A stretch of 64,000 nucleotides of DNA from Symbiodinium natans (taxonomy: Eukaryota > Sar > Dinophyceae > Suessiales > Symbiodiniaceae), in contig CAJNDS010000557.1 of NCBI GenBank assembly GCA_905221605.1, positions 1,526,579 through 1,590,578 on the forward strand. The letters are read 5' to 3'. Of this stretch, positions 33,415 to 42,799 are shown in pieces. The notes below the pieces were generated by a model. It searched no databases. It was not told the DNA's origin and worked only from the letters and a program-made list of their open reading frames with translations. The position numbers were made by a program, and so were the translations under genes. Position 1 is the stretch's first letter. Every line of letters begins with the position of its first letter.

Positions 33415-33470
33415 TATGTATGTATGTCTGTATGTCTGTATGTATGTATGTCTGTATGTATGTATATATG
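33415..33470. repeat. TATG / TCTG tetranucleotide microsatellite
   Basis: GTATGTATGTCTGTATGTC-type repeats of about 55 bp ending in ATATATG. Confidence 0.9.
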
Positions 33471-34227
33471 TACTGAAGGGATGAACGTATGGAGGTTTAG
33501 GGTTGGGGGTTTGGGTTTCGGGTTTAGGGTTCAGGGACCCTGGAAGAAAATCTCTCAATCCCTACAATACTGCCGATGCAACCCCTACGTAACTTGCGGA
33601 CGCCGCTATATACATTTTCGCGTTTATGAGGATTTATGATGGGCGCTTAAGGGCACTAGGTCCAGGGGTTTGAGATTTTAGGGAGGATGCTCAGGGCTCG
33701 GGGCGTTTGAAGATGTAGGGTCTAGGGCCGGCGACTTAAAATGAATGAAATAGACTTTTGTTTATTTTATTTCTTTTGATAAAGCCATATAATTGCTTGG
33801 GTTGAGTGTTTGGTAGCGGCCCTCAACCTCAATATTGGCGCATGGAGCCCTGCATCCTAAAGCTTGTGCCTGTCAGGCCCTCATCGATCACGAAAAGCGC
33901 TAAACCCTAAACCCTATACACCCTAAACCCGGAACCCCAAACCCTAAACAACCTAAGCCCTAAACCCTATATACCCGAAACCCTAAACCCTAAACCGTAA
34001 ACCCTAAAACCTAAACCTAAACCCTAAACCAGTTCAGGGCAGGGTTTCAGGGCTTGAGACTTTCAGGCCCTCGGGCCGCAAGGGCGAAGATGGAGGGTTT
34101 TGTGTTTTAGGGTTTAGGGTTTAGGGTTTAGGGTTTAGGGTTTAGGGTTTGGGGGTGAGGTCCTTAAACCCGAGACTCCTAAACCCTAAACCCTCAACCC
34201 GAACCCTCAACCGGGATTGCTGCCCAG

Positions 34228-34283
34228 GTTCGGATGAGCAGGAAAGCGAAGAAACGACCTCCAACGAGGTCGCGTCAACCAGG
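34228..34283 (+). CDS. Exon of 34.2-40.8 kb gene: acidic
   Basis: GATTGCTGCCCAG| acceptor, CCAGG|GTATCC donor. Reads SDEQESEETTSNEVASTR and ends in phase 0, which matches the next exon. Low complexity and acidic, so likely disordered. Confidence 0.6.
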
Positions 34284-34549
34284 GTATCCTTTGACCCGTT
34301 AGGGTTGAGGGTTTCGGGTTTGGGGTTTAGGGTTTGGGGTTTCGGGTTTAGGGTTTAGGGCCTTGGGCGGCGGTGGTGTAGAACAACAGCATCTCATACC
34401 CTCAGGTTTGGGGTCTTGGGTCGCTAGTTAGGGATTGTATACGGTGTTTGAGTTTACGCGGGCTTCATCACCGAAGACCCTCGACCCCTACACCGGGCCC
34501 CACAAGAGGGTTCAGGGCTTAGGGTTTAGGCTTAAGCGTCACGGCACAG

Positions 34550-34622
34550 GACACCAGTGAGCAGATGGCCGAAGATGATCCTACACCAAAGCCCTACGAC
34601 GAGCACCCTTTCAGCAAAGAGG
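34550..34622 (+). CDS. Exon of 34.2-40.8 kb gene: acidic, proline-containing
   Basis: ACGGCACAG| acceptor, GAGG|GTTGTG donor. Reads DTSEQMAEDDPTPKPYDEHP then FSKE and leaves one base (G). Similar in character to the previous exon. Confidence 0.6.
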
Positions 34623-35162
34623 GTTGTGGGTTTCGAGTTCAGAAGATATGGAGGCCTTAACCCGGATGAATGCATAGGCTTAGGGCGCCAGTAGACCCCA
34701 AAGCCTTAAACTTAAACCCTACTAAGGGTTTAGGCCTTGGTGGCGGTAGGGTTTAGGGATGAAACAACATCCACTGTTCTTCGGGAACCCTCAAACGTAC
34801 ATAGGGAACCCTCAACCTAAACTGCCTAAACTCATCTAAACTCGCTCTAGTTCACTCTATGTAAGCCATATCAGCCCTGAACTCTAAACCCTAAACCTTA
34901 AACCCTAAACCCTGAACCCTAAACTACTCTAAACCCTAAATCCTAAACCCTAAACCCTATCCTAAACCCTAAACCACCCTAGGCCCTAAGCCTCCCCAAA
35001 CCCTACGCAAGACACCGCTTAAAAGAAAAACCAAAAAACCCTAAACCCTAAACCCTCAACCCTCAACCCTCAACCCTAAACCCTAAACCCTAAACCCTAC
35101 ACCCTAACTGAACCCTAACCCCCCCCCCCCCCCCCCCAAACAACAAAAAAAAAACGGCCAAG

Positions 35163-35219
35163 GACCTGGCGCTGGGGAATCTGGCAGAGTCGAGATGCCC
35201 GGCGAGCTCGGCGCTCAGA
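35163..35219 (+). CDS. Exon of 34.2-40.8 kb gene
   Basis: GGCCAAG| acceptor, CTCAGA|GCTTAT (GC) donor. With the carried G it reads GPGAGESGRVEMPGELGAQ and leaves one base. Another frame (DLALGNLAESRC) is also open; phase with both neighbours favours the first. Confidence 0.5.
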
Positions 35220-35616
35220 GCTTATAGGGTTTAGGGCTTAGGGTTTTTAGGGTTTCGGGTTTAGGGTTTAGGAGGGTTTAGGGTTTAGGGTTTAGGGTAT
35301 AGGGTTTAGGGTTTGGGGTTTAGGGTTTGGGAGGCTGAGGGGTTCTAAAGGTTTGAGGGTTTTGGGGTGTAGGGTTTCGGGTTGATGAGGCTTAGTTAGG
35401 GATTCTTATGGCTTGTGGGCTTTTGGGTTAGGGTGTTTAGGGTTCTTCAGGTTTGGGGTCTTTTGGGTTGAGGTTCAGGGCTCTTCATGTTGGGAGTCTT
35501 CTGGGTGAGGGCTCAGGATTTGTAAGGTTTGAGGTCTTTTGGGTTAAGGCTATTATAGGGTTGGTAAGGTTTAGGGTTCAAGTGGTTGAGGGCGCTACGG
35601 GTATCGTCCCTCGCAG

Positions 35617-35712
35617 GCCCCAACTCTGTTATCCCTGGCTTGGCGGAGCCTCTGGAGTTTTGTGGCAGCCGGCGCGACAGCCCCAAAGCCACGACCCCAG
35701 AAGCGCTAAAGG
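35617..35712 (+). CDS. Exon of 34.2-40.8 kb gene
   Basis: GTCCCTCGCAG| acceptor, AAAGG|GTTTAGGG donor, where the intron starts exactly at the repeat. Reads SPNSVIPGLAEPLEFCGSRR then DSPKATTPEALK; one base is left. All three frames are open; this one keeps phase with both sides. Confidence 0.6.
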
Positions 35713-35773
35713 GTTTAGGGTTTAGGGTTTGGGGTTGGGGGTTTAGGGTTTAGGGTTGCCATACGACCCCAAG

Positions 35774-35841
35774 AAACTCACCGACACCGTCAACTGAAGG
35801 AATCAAGTCCAGCCCTTTCAATCCTACGTTTCGGATTGAGG
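35774..35841 (+). CDS. Exon of 34.2-40.8 kb gene
   Basis: GACCCCAAG| acceptor, TTGAG|GGTGGG-region donor (GT at 35842). With the carried G it reads ETHRHRQLKESSPALSILRF then GLR and ends in phase 0. An alternative frame LPYDPKKLTDTVN ends at a TGA. Confidence 0.45.
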
Positions 35842-36082
35842 GTGGGTTGTAGGTTTTCGGGGCAGGGTTTGTAGAGGGTCTGCGGGTGTGGTTGTGAGGG
35901 CTGTCGTGTTTCCCGAAAACCCTGAACCCTGACCCTAAGCCCGAAAATCGTAAACCTGAAATCCCTAAACCTTACACCCTAAACCCTAAACCCTTAACCC
36001 TAAACCCTAAACCCTAAACCCTAAACCCTAAACCCTTTGGTGCCATCCATGGATGAGGGCTTTGGGATGTTTGACTTACAAG

Positions 36083-36148
36083 GCAGCGACTGGCTACACG
36101 GACCAGCTCATCTCACACATGCCCGAATCCTTCCGCTTCCAAAGAGAG
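36083..36148 (+). CDS. Exon of 34.2-40.8 kb gene
   Basis: TGACTTACAAG| acceptor, AGAGAG|GCAGGC (GC) donor. 22 codons in phase 0: AATGYTDQLISHMPESFRFQ then RE. Well-formed soluble peptide. A TTTAGGG run follows at 36170. Confidence 0.6.
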
Positions 36149-36670
36149 GCAGGCGTTGAGGTTCTAGGGTTTAGGGTTTAGGGTTTAGGGTAAGTTTAGG
36201 GTTTTGGGTTTTGGGTCTAGGGGTTTGGGATTACTGAGTGTATCATGGGTTTCCCTACTTCCCCCCCCCCTCTAGACTACCTCCCCCTCCCTAGAAGATG
36301 GGGGGGAACCTAGGGGGGGGTGGTAGTATAGAGGGGGGTATTTGGGGAACCCATGAGAGTCCAGGGTACCAATAAATGTGGCTCGCAAGCGTCCTTGGCG
36401 TGAGCGCCCAAAACTCGGGAATTCATAGGTGCAGGGTTTACGGTTTCTTGGGTTTAGGGTTTAGGCATTTTCACCATGTGTTTCGCTTGAAGGAGTGTCT
36501 CTGCTAGATTTCGGAACAGGTCTTGGCTTAGAGTGCAGAGTTTCGGTTCTGGGCTTAGACTAGTCTGGGGCTTTGGGGTTTCAGGGCTCTAGCAGCACGT
36601 TGTTGCGCGACGTTGCAGAACTAAACCCCAAACCCTAAATCTCCTCAAACATTTTTCCCTTCTACCATAG

Positions 36671-36694
36671 GCCTTGAGCAGTGAAAATGCCCGT
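36671..36694 (+). CDS. Micro-exon of 34.2-40.8 kb gene
   Basis: TCTACCATAG| acceptor then ALSSENAR, with GT at 36695 or 36698 as donor. Phase 0 on both sides. Short, so support is from signals and phase only. Confidence 0.45.
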
Positions 36695-36901
36695 GTCGTC
36701 TGAAACCCTGAGCCCGAACACCCATGCAGCCCGGAACACCCCAACCCTAACTAACGCGCGAACCCAACACCCTGAGCCCTAAACCACTAAACCCCTAAAC
36801 CGAACCCCTAAACCCCGAAACCCCGAAAGCCTAAACCCTAAGCCCCTCACACCCTAAACCCTAGACCCTAAACCCTAAACCCAAACCCCTCACACACCAA
36901 G

Positions 36902-36958
36902 TTCGGAAAGCAGGTGCTGGATGGTCGGAATATCGCTTTGGGAGCAAAACTTCTCCTA
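36902..36958 (+). CDS. Exon of 34.2-40.8 kb gene
   Basis: CACACCAAG| acceptor, CTCCTA|GCCCTAAA (GC) donor, where the intron starts with the CCCTAAA-type unit. Reads FGKQVLDGRNIALGAKLLL, phase 0. Its hydrophobic end continues into the membrane segment encoded at 40099. Confidence 0.6.
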
Positions 36959-37174
36959 GCCCTAAATGCGGCCAGGGGCCTACTTTGGGGAAGCTCAGGG
37001 CTATTTTGGGGGTTTGGGGGTTTGGGGTTTAGGGTTTAGGGTTGTCTGGTTCAGGGTTTATAGGGTATAGGCTTTAGGGGGAACCCGTGTTTTTTTTTTT
37101 GTTGTGGGTGCTTTTTTGCTGTGGGTGCTTTTGTCGGGGGCCGCCCCGGTGAGTGAGTGACCTGGCGCGTGTCG

Positions 37175-37620
37175 CCCCCGCACCCGCAGCAAAAAAAAAA
37201 AACGCGCCCCCGCACCCGCAGCAAAAAAAAAAACGCGCCCCACACCCGCAGCAAAAAAAAAAAACGCACCCCCCCCCCCCCCTCCCCCCCCCCCCCCCCC
37301 CCCCCTTCCTCCCCACCCCCCCGGTGAGTGAGTGACCTGGCGCGTGTCGCCCCCGCACCCGAGCAAAAAAAAAAACGCCCCCGCACCCGCAGCAAAAAAA
37401 AAACGCGCCCCGCACCCGCAGCAAAAAAAAAAACGCACCCCCCCCTCCCCCCCCTTCCTCCCCACCCCCCAGGTGAGTGAGTGACCTGGCGCGTGTCGCC
37501 CCAGCACCCGCAGCAAAAAAAAAAACGCGCCCCCGCACCCGCAGCAAAAAAAAAAACGCACCCCCACACCCGCAGCAAAAAAAAACATGCCCCCCCCCCT
37601 TCCTCCCCACCCCCCAGGTC
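37175..37620. repeat. CGCACCCGCAGC-poly(A) minisatellite, left block
   Basis: Units of about 31 bp (CGCACCCGCAGC, a run of 9-12 A, then CGCGCCCC) form three sub-blocks, separated by GGTGAGTGAGTGACCTGGCG. C runs up to about 45 bases interrupt it. Minus-strand phenylalanine-rich frames across it are artefacts. The same unit reappears at 39093-39292. Confidence 0.9.
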
Positions 37621-37679
37621 ATTTGTTTTGCAATTTCCTCCCCAACCCCGTCCCCAACGCCCCCCCTCCTTTAAACTGT

Positions 37680-38205
37680 GCAAGCGTTTTCAAAGCACTG
37701 AATCCTTCCCAAGGCCATCATGCGAGCATTGTGTTGGCAAACGGTGGAGGGAGGGCTGCACCCCGCCCGACCCCCCCCCCTCTTTAAAACCGTGCCAGCT
37801 CGCTTCTCACCATATGAATCCTGTCCAAGCCTATCATGCCAGCATTGGGTTTGCAAATGGGGGGGGCTGCGCCCCCCCCAACCCCCCCGCTTCTTAAAGC
37901 CATGCCAGCTTGCTTCAAAGCAAATGAATCCTTTCCGAACCCATCATGAGAGCATTCCCCCCCGCTTTAAGGGGGGGGGGGGGGCTGCGCTTTTTAGCCG
38001 GGCAAACTTGTTTCAATCATACGAATCCCTTCCAAACCCATGATGATGCGAGCATTGTGTTTGCAAATGGGGGGGGCTGCGCCCCCCCCAACCCCCCCGC
38101 TTTTTTTGGCCGGCAAGCCTGCTTCAAAGCTTACGAATCCCTTCCAAACCCATGATGCGAGCATTGTGTTTTTAAATGCGGCGGTCTGCGCAGCCCCCAA
38201 CCCCC
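37680..38205. repeat. Tandem repeat of about 110 bp, five diverged units
   Basis: Each unit carries GAATCC(C/T)TTCC-AA-CCCAT-ATG-GAGCATT followed by a G-rich/C-rich GGGGGGGCTGCGC stretch. Divergence of 10-25 percent by eye. No coding sign beyond composition. Confidence 0.8.
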
Positions 38206-38214
38206 TGAAAAAAA

Positions 38215-39088
38215 GAGGGAATATATGCTTGCTTTCCTACGACAATTCAGACCTTATAGTGGAAGTTGAGTTTTCCGTTTAAAAATAGAGATATAAACGT
38301 CTTCTTAGTAAAGAATCGAGAAAATAGAGCTTGTGTTATGAGACATGAACAACACTTGTTGTCTACGAGTCACAGATAGAGATAATGCATGTACTCTTAT
38401 GACAAAAAAGAGAATTAGCTTTTCGTGTATTCCTCTCTCATGTCTTCCTCGTGAAATAAAGAGAAGAAGTCTGAAAACACTGACAAAATAATAAACCATA
38501 GAACAATAGAGATTTTCGCTATACAATATAGAGAAAATTAGATGTTTCCTATGACAACATGCAGGAAATAGAGGCTTCCATACGAAAAATATAGCGAAAA
38601 TACTAAGTGTTTTCATATTAAATCTAGAGAATAGAGGTTTTCATGTTCAAATGTTAAGACAATGGAGGTTTGCCTATTGAGAGACAGAGAAAATCATGGG
38701 CTTCCTATTGAAATAGGACAAGACGAACAAAAACACTTTTAATTGCAAGTCACATATTGAGATAACACAGAGAATAAGTTTCTCATGTATTCCTCTCTCA
38801 TGTCTTCTTCATTGAATATAGAGGAAAAGTATGACGATATAGACAAAAATAGAGAAATACAGGTTTTAGTTATAAAATAGAGAGAAATAGAGGTTTTCGA
38901 ATTGAAGTATAGAGAAATTAGACAAACCAGAGATTTTCATGCTAAATGTAGAGAAAATAGAGGTTTTCATATTCAAATGTAGAGAAGAAAGAGGGTTTTC
39001 CTATTCAAATATAGAGAAGAAAGAGGTTTCCCTGTTGAAAGTTAGAGAAAATAGATGTTTTCATAGTAAAACATAGAGAAAACAGCAC
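38215..39088. repeat. AT-rich repeat block
   Basis: About 870 bp of AT-rich DNA with the recurrent motif AGAGAAAATAGAGGTTTTC (spacing about 33-60 bp) and ATGTATTCCTCTCTCATGTC twice (near 38427 and 38785). It is flanked on both sides by the same poly-A/C minisatellite, as if inserted into it. Composition differs strongly from the rest of the window. Confidence 0.75.
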
Positions 39089-39092
39089 AAAC

Positions 39093-39292
39093 GCTCCGCA
39101 CCCGCAGCAAAAAAAAAAACGCGCCCCCACGGCACCCGCAACCAAAAAAAAAAACGCGCCCCCGCACCCGCAGCAAAAAAAAAAAGCGCCCCCCGCACCC
39201 GCAGCAAAAAAAGAAACGCGCCCCCGCACCCGCAGCAAAAAAAAAAAACGCGCCCCCGCACCCACAGCAAAGAAGCACCCGCAACAAAAAAA
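39093..39292. repeat. CGCACCCGCAGC-poly(A) minisatellite, right block
   Basis: Six to seven units of the 31-bp repeat also seen at 37175-37620, in the same orientation, directly after the AT-rich block. Confidence 0.9.
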
Positions 39293-39777
39293 AAAACACT
39301 CTTACCGGCTTTAGGGCGAACATGATTTTGTGGTGAGGGGTGCTCGCAGGCGGGGTCAGTTTGGGTTTTTGGGGCTCGGATCAGGGCTCCTCCGAAACTC
39401 CGAGATCCCCCAACAGAAGCAGGGTTTAGACCCACTTTTTGCTTGCACGAGTTGGGTTGAATTTAGGCAGGGGGCTGGGATGAGGTGGAGTTTTTTGGCT
39501 CCCATCTGTAATTTTGAGAAAGAGGGTGTCGACAAAAGACATTTAGACATTTCCTGTGCTGCCTGTTAACTTACTATTGTAGCAAGTAAATACTGTACGT
39601 TTGTCCCATGTCCGGCAAGTGTGGCATGCCAAAACAACCCCAGGCCCCTAAACCCTAAACCTCTTGTGTAAGTTGGAGGCAGCAGGCAGTTCAGGGTTCA
39701 GGGTTTAGGCGTGGTTGAGCTTAGGGTTGTTTGGGGTTCATACATGGTTTCTACACCCTGCTGTTCTACCCTCAACC

Positions 39778-40058
39778 CTAAACCCTAAACCCTGAGCCGC
39801 AGCCCGAAACTTTAAAGCCCTAAACCCTAGACCCCAAACCCCAAACCCCAAACCCCAATCCCCAAACCCCAAAACCCCAAACCCCAAACCCCAAAACCCC
39901 AAACCCCAAACCCTAAACCCTACACCCTAAACCCTAAACCCTAAACCCCAAACCCTAAACCCTAAACCCTAAACCCTAAACCCTAAACCCTAAACCCTAA
40001 ACCCTAAACCCTAAACCCTAAACCCTAAACCCTAAACCCTAAACCCTAAACCCAAACC
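39778..40058. repeat. CCCCAAA then CCCTAAA array
   Basis: About nine CCCCAAA units pass into more than 15 CCCTAAA units. A clean example of two homogenised variants side by side. The exon at 40099 follows. Confidence 0.92.
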
Positions 40059-40098
40059 TTAGCTTCCCCAATCTGGGAAATCTTTACACCACGCCCAG

Positions 40099-40150
40099 GC
40101 CTCGATAATGCTCGCTTACGTGATCATCTTCATTTTGCATCTTGGGCTTG
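40099..40150 (+). CDS. Exon of 34.2-40.8 kb gene: membrane segment
   Basis: ACCACGCCCAG| acceptor, GGCTTG|GTTTAGGG donor. Reads ASIMLAYVIIFILHLGL, a clear transmembrane stretch, in the phase required by the exon at 36902 and leaving one base. A second frame (LDNARLRDHLHFA) is open but breaks phase. Confidence 0.6.
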
Positions 40151-40304
40151 GTTTAGGGTTTAGGGTTTAGGGTTTAGAGTTTAGGGTTTGGGGTTGAGGG
40201 TTTAGGGCTTAGGGCTTAGGGTTTAGGGTTTAGGGTTTAGGGTTTAGGGCTTCGAGTGTAAGGATTGGGGCTGAAAGCCTCTCTGCGGCTTGTGGAATCT
40301 TGAG

Positions 40305-40337
40305 CAACGAATGTCAAGGTCTCCTTCGACCCCTCAC
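40305..40337 (+). CDS. Small exon of 34.2-40.8 kb gene
   Basis: AATCTTGAG| acceptor, CCTCAC|GTAGAC donor. With the carried G it reads ATNVKVSFDPS and leaves one base. Keeps phase with both neighbours. Confidence 0.5.
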
Positions 40338-40483
40338 GTAGACCGCCCTAAACCCTAAACCCAAAACCCCAATCCCTAAACCCTAAACCCTAAACCGTAA
40401 ACCCCAATCCCTAAACCCTAAACCCTGAACCCTAAACCCAAAACCCCAATCCCTAAACCCTAAACCCTGAACCCTCAACCCAG

Positions 40484-40525
40484 GTGTGCTGCAGACAGAA
40501 GCGGTCTCAAGCGGACAGTCCCCTT
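40484..40525 (+). CDS. Small exon of 34.2-40.8 kb gene
   Basis: CTCAACCCAG| acceptor, CCCTT|GTATATCC donor. Reads RVLQTEAVSSGQSP and leaves one base, which the next exon completes to tyrosine. Confidence 0.5.
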
Positions 40526-40641
40526 GTATATCCATCGTGAACCCCCAAAGCCCGAAACCTTAAACTTAGGGCTAAGGGTTTATAAGGTTTCGGGCTACTA
40601 CGACTATGAGTATCAGGGTTGAGGGTGAGGGTTGCGGGAAG

Positions 40642-40784
40642 ACATAGAGACGGCATCAGGGGAGGGGAGTTCCAAAAGTAATACAAGTGGACCCTGGACC
40701 CTGATGAGGCTGCTCCTGTATCGCAACAAAGAGGACTGCGACGCAGACTGCCGCTTCATCCGGACAGGGGTTGACTCTAGCAGG
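40642..40784 (+). CDS. Longest exon of the 34.2-40.8 kb chain
   Basis: GCGGGAAG| acceptor, AGCAGG|GTTGGG donor, 143 nt. Reads IETASGEGSSKSNTSGPWT, LMRLLLYRNKEDCDADCRF, IRTGVDSSR and ends in phase 0. Two cysteines three residues apart (CDADC) and a serine-rich start would suit an extracellular loop after the membrane segment (inference). No family recognised. Confidence 0.55.
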
Positions 40785-41834
40785 GTTGGGGGGCTAGGGC
40801 TAAACCCCAAACCCTAAACCTTAAACCCTAAACCCGAAGCCCGAAACCCGCAACCCTAAGACAAGACCTTTTTTTGAGGGTTTAGGGTTAAGGGTTTAAG
40901 GGTTTATACGTGTTAGGGTTTGTGAGGCTGAGGGGCTTCAGGGTTTATAAGGTATAGCCTTTAGGTTTCGGGTTTAAGTGTTTCCGGGTTTCTTCCCACG
41001 GTCCTTCTGGGGCTAAACCCTAAACCCTTCGCGCCATTCTCCAAATTGGGGTTCAGGGTTTGAGGGTTTAGAGTTTTTGGGTGTAGGGTTTAGGGTTTGA
41101 GGATTTAGGGTTTAGGGTTTGCATGTTTAGAGCTGAGGAGTTGTAGGGTTTAGGGTGTGAAATTTAGGGTTTACGGGTCTTCGGGTTGTAGGTTTCTAGG
41201 TTCAGGGTTTGGGGCTTGGGGATTGTGGTTTGGGGCTCAGTGTTTGTTCTTTTTGGCATCTTAGTTTGGGACTTTGAGTTTTAGAGGGCTTTGCGGGAGG
41301 GTTCACTAGAGGCTTTGAATAGTGTTCAGGTCCTGCTTCAAGATACCCTCTAAGGGGGTAGTAGGAGACTCCTAGAAGGGACCCTTAATCTTATTCCCCT
41401 ATATAACCCCTGTGTACCTCTAGAACCCCCCTCGGGATTTGCTATGTATTTTTGTTTATGTAAAACGCAAGAGGATATCAACAAAAACAAATTAAGGTTC
41501 TAGGGGGAGTATAGACCTTGTATAGTCCCTATATACCTAAGCAGCCCCAATAACCCCCAAAAGACCCTAAGGTCACACAAAAAGGGCCCCGCAGTATGCG
41601 CGGTCTTTTGGCAGAGACAACCACCTTCAAGCAATAAACCACGGGGAAACTTAGGGGGTGACATAAGTGACATAGCTTTTGTGGGGATACACTTTCAGGG
41701 TTTGAGGGTTAGTGGCCCCTGCTGGTGGAACCCTTAAACCCTAAACCCTAAACCCCAAACCCTAAACCCTAAACCCTAAACCCTAAACCCCAAACCCTAA
41801 ACCCTAAACCCTAAACCCTGTATCGCTCACCCAG
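40785..41834. other. Repeat-rich stretch with element family C, copy 2
   Basis: TTTAGGG variants (40880-41240) and CCCTAAA variants (41730-41818) frame a segment at about 41340-41575 that shares GAAGGGACCCTTAATCT and TATACCTAAGCAGCCCC text with 57535-57692. No exon resolved. Confidence 0.5.
41340..41575. mobile_element. Dispersed element family C, copy 2
   Basis: Contains GAAGGGACCCTTAATCTTAT and later TATATACCTAAG, matching 57546-57610 and, in reverse, 11060-11192. A roughly 120-bp AT-richer segment (ATTTTTGTTTATG) lies in the middle and is not shared. Confidence 0.5.
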
Positions 41835-41926
41835 GCCAAGCTAATTTGCATGACTGCGCCCTGGGTGACCTGCTCATCGAGGCTGGGAACGGGAGCCTCG
41901 TGTGTAGGTTCTTGAGCCCAAAGACG
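41835..41926 (+). CDS. Exon candidate
   Basis: CGCTCACCCAG| acceptor. One frame gives ANLHDCALGDLLIEAGNGSL then VCRFLSPKT with GT at 41927; another (AKLICMTAPWVTCSSRLG) fits the phase left by 40642-40784 with a GTAGGT donor at 41904. Exon status is likely; the frame is not settled. Confidence 0.5.
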
Positions 41927-42056
41927 GTTTCTCAACCCTAAACCCTAAACCCTAAGCCTTAAGCTCTAAGCCCGAAGCCCGAAGCCCCAAGCCCTAAGCC
42001 CGAAGCCCCAAGCCCTAAGCCCTAAGCCCGAAGCCCTGATTTTGGGGATGTATCAG

Positions 42057-42127
42057 GCTTGTGGGAGACGTCTGAGCAACAAAAAATGGATTGTCAAAGG
42101 TTCATGGAGTCATCTGCACATCGACAT
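42057..42127 (+). CDS. Exon candidate
   Basis: GGGGATGTATCAG| acceptor and GACAT|GCCCTAAA (GC) donor, so the intron begins with the CCCTAAA repeat. Two open frames: LWETSEQQKMDCQRFMESSA or ACGRRLSNKKWIVKGSWSHL. Upstream phase uncertain. Confidence 0.5.
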
Positions 42128-42171
42128 GCCCTAAACCCTAAACCCTAAACCTTAAACGCTAAACCCATCAG

Positions 42172-42266
42172 AGCATTCGTTGCCAAAACGGTGTCCTTGG
42201 CCTGAGGGGATGCCCGAATGAGGCTCTAAGCTCCATCGGGCAAAGCATTTTTCGGCTCATCTCCTA
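42172..42266 (+). CDS. Exon candidate
   Basis: AAACCCATCAG| acceptor and CTCCTA|GTAGGGTTTAGGG donor. Reads SIRCQNGVLGLRGCPNEALS then SIGQSIFRLIS; the first in-frame stop is the TAG at the boundary, so it could also be a terminal exon. Confidence 0.5.
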
Positions 42267-42540
42267 GTAGGGTTTAGGGTTTAGGGCTCGGGGTTTAGGG
42301 TTTAGGGCTTGGGGTTTAGGGGTTAGGAGTTTTAGGGTTTAGGCTTCAGGGTCTATAGGGCTTAGGGTTCAGGTTTTAGGGTTTGAGGGCTTGCGCCCCT
42401 AAACCCCAGGCAACCTAGGTCTGTACAGCTAGGTCTGTACAGCTTTCGGCCCACCTATAAGCACTAAACCCCTTAATTCCATTGAAGCCCTAAGCCCTAC
42501 AACCTCAAAACCTGGACTAACCTCTAGGGCCTCTAAACCC

Positions 42541-42560
42541 TATCTATATATATATATATG
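42541..42560. repeat. TA microsatellite
   Basis: CTATATATATATATATAT run followed by a C run at 42567-42579. Confidence 0.9.
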
Positions 42561-42694
42561 GTCACCCCCCCCCCCCCATGATCCACACCTATGGTTTTCC
42601 TGTCTTCGTCTTTGTCTGATTTTCTGCTTTTTCCTCGAAAAAATGCAGTAAAACTGTACTGGAACACAAAAGGCTCTTTTATATTATCCCCTAT

Positions 42695-42712
42695 AAAAAC
42701 ACTAGTGTTTTT
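42695..42712. repeat. Perfect 18-bp palindrome
   Basis: AAAAACACTAGTGTTTTT reads the same on both strands. It lies in an AT-rich unique stretch that has a minus-strand frame without motif. Confidence 0.7.
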
Positions 42713-42799
42713 ATGTGCATTTTTGCTTCTGAAACGTGTGTCTTGCGGCTCCATAAAACTTTAGAAGGGCAGCCATTTAGAATTTTGAGGCTTTTCAGG

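Larger units (their letters stand above)
31861..34227. other. Repeat-rich stretch with strand-ambiguous islands
   Basis: Arrays at 32786-32887 (CCCTAAA) and 33004-33067 (TTTAGGG) isolate two GC-rich islands, 32888-33003 and 33068-33215. Both have long open frames on both strands. At 33068-33215 the minus frame contains SELQLVLPYVLQSLP with an AG acceptor (CTCTTACAG); the + frame contains CMDRLNPRTGMCVDGRLC with a GTAAGAG donor. Islands at 32106 and 32462 show the same ambiguity. A GTAT/GTCT microsatellite lies at 33415-33470. Confidence 0.5.
34228..40784 (+). other. Multi-exon gene segment (eight clustered exons, then four more)
   Basis: Islands at 34228, 34550, 35163, 35617, 35774, 36083, 36671, 36902, 40099, 40305, 40484 and 40642 can be joined without a frame break, using AG acceptors and GT or GC donors. 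The joined product begins with an acidic, disordered-looking stretch, runs through KQVLDGRNIALGAKLLL and enters a hydrophobic run ASIMLAYVIIFILHLGL. That reads as a soluble N-terminal region followed by a membrane segment. I do not recognise the family. The introns are TTTAGGG/CCCTAAA text, except the one that holds the composite block at 37.1-39.3 kb. It may be the 5' part of the gene that ends in the cyclase domain. Confidence 0.55.

Noticed and set aside
37051-37683. 176-210 codon minus frames rich in F and G
   Set aside because: Translations of a poly-A/C minisatellite; all frames and both strands give low-complexity peptides.
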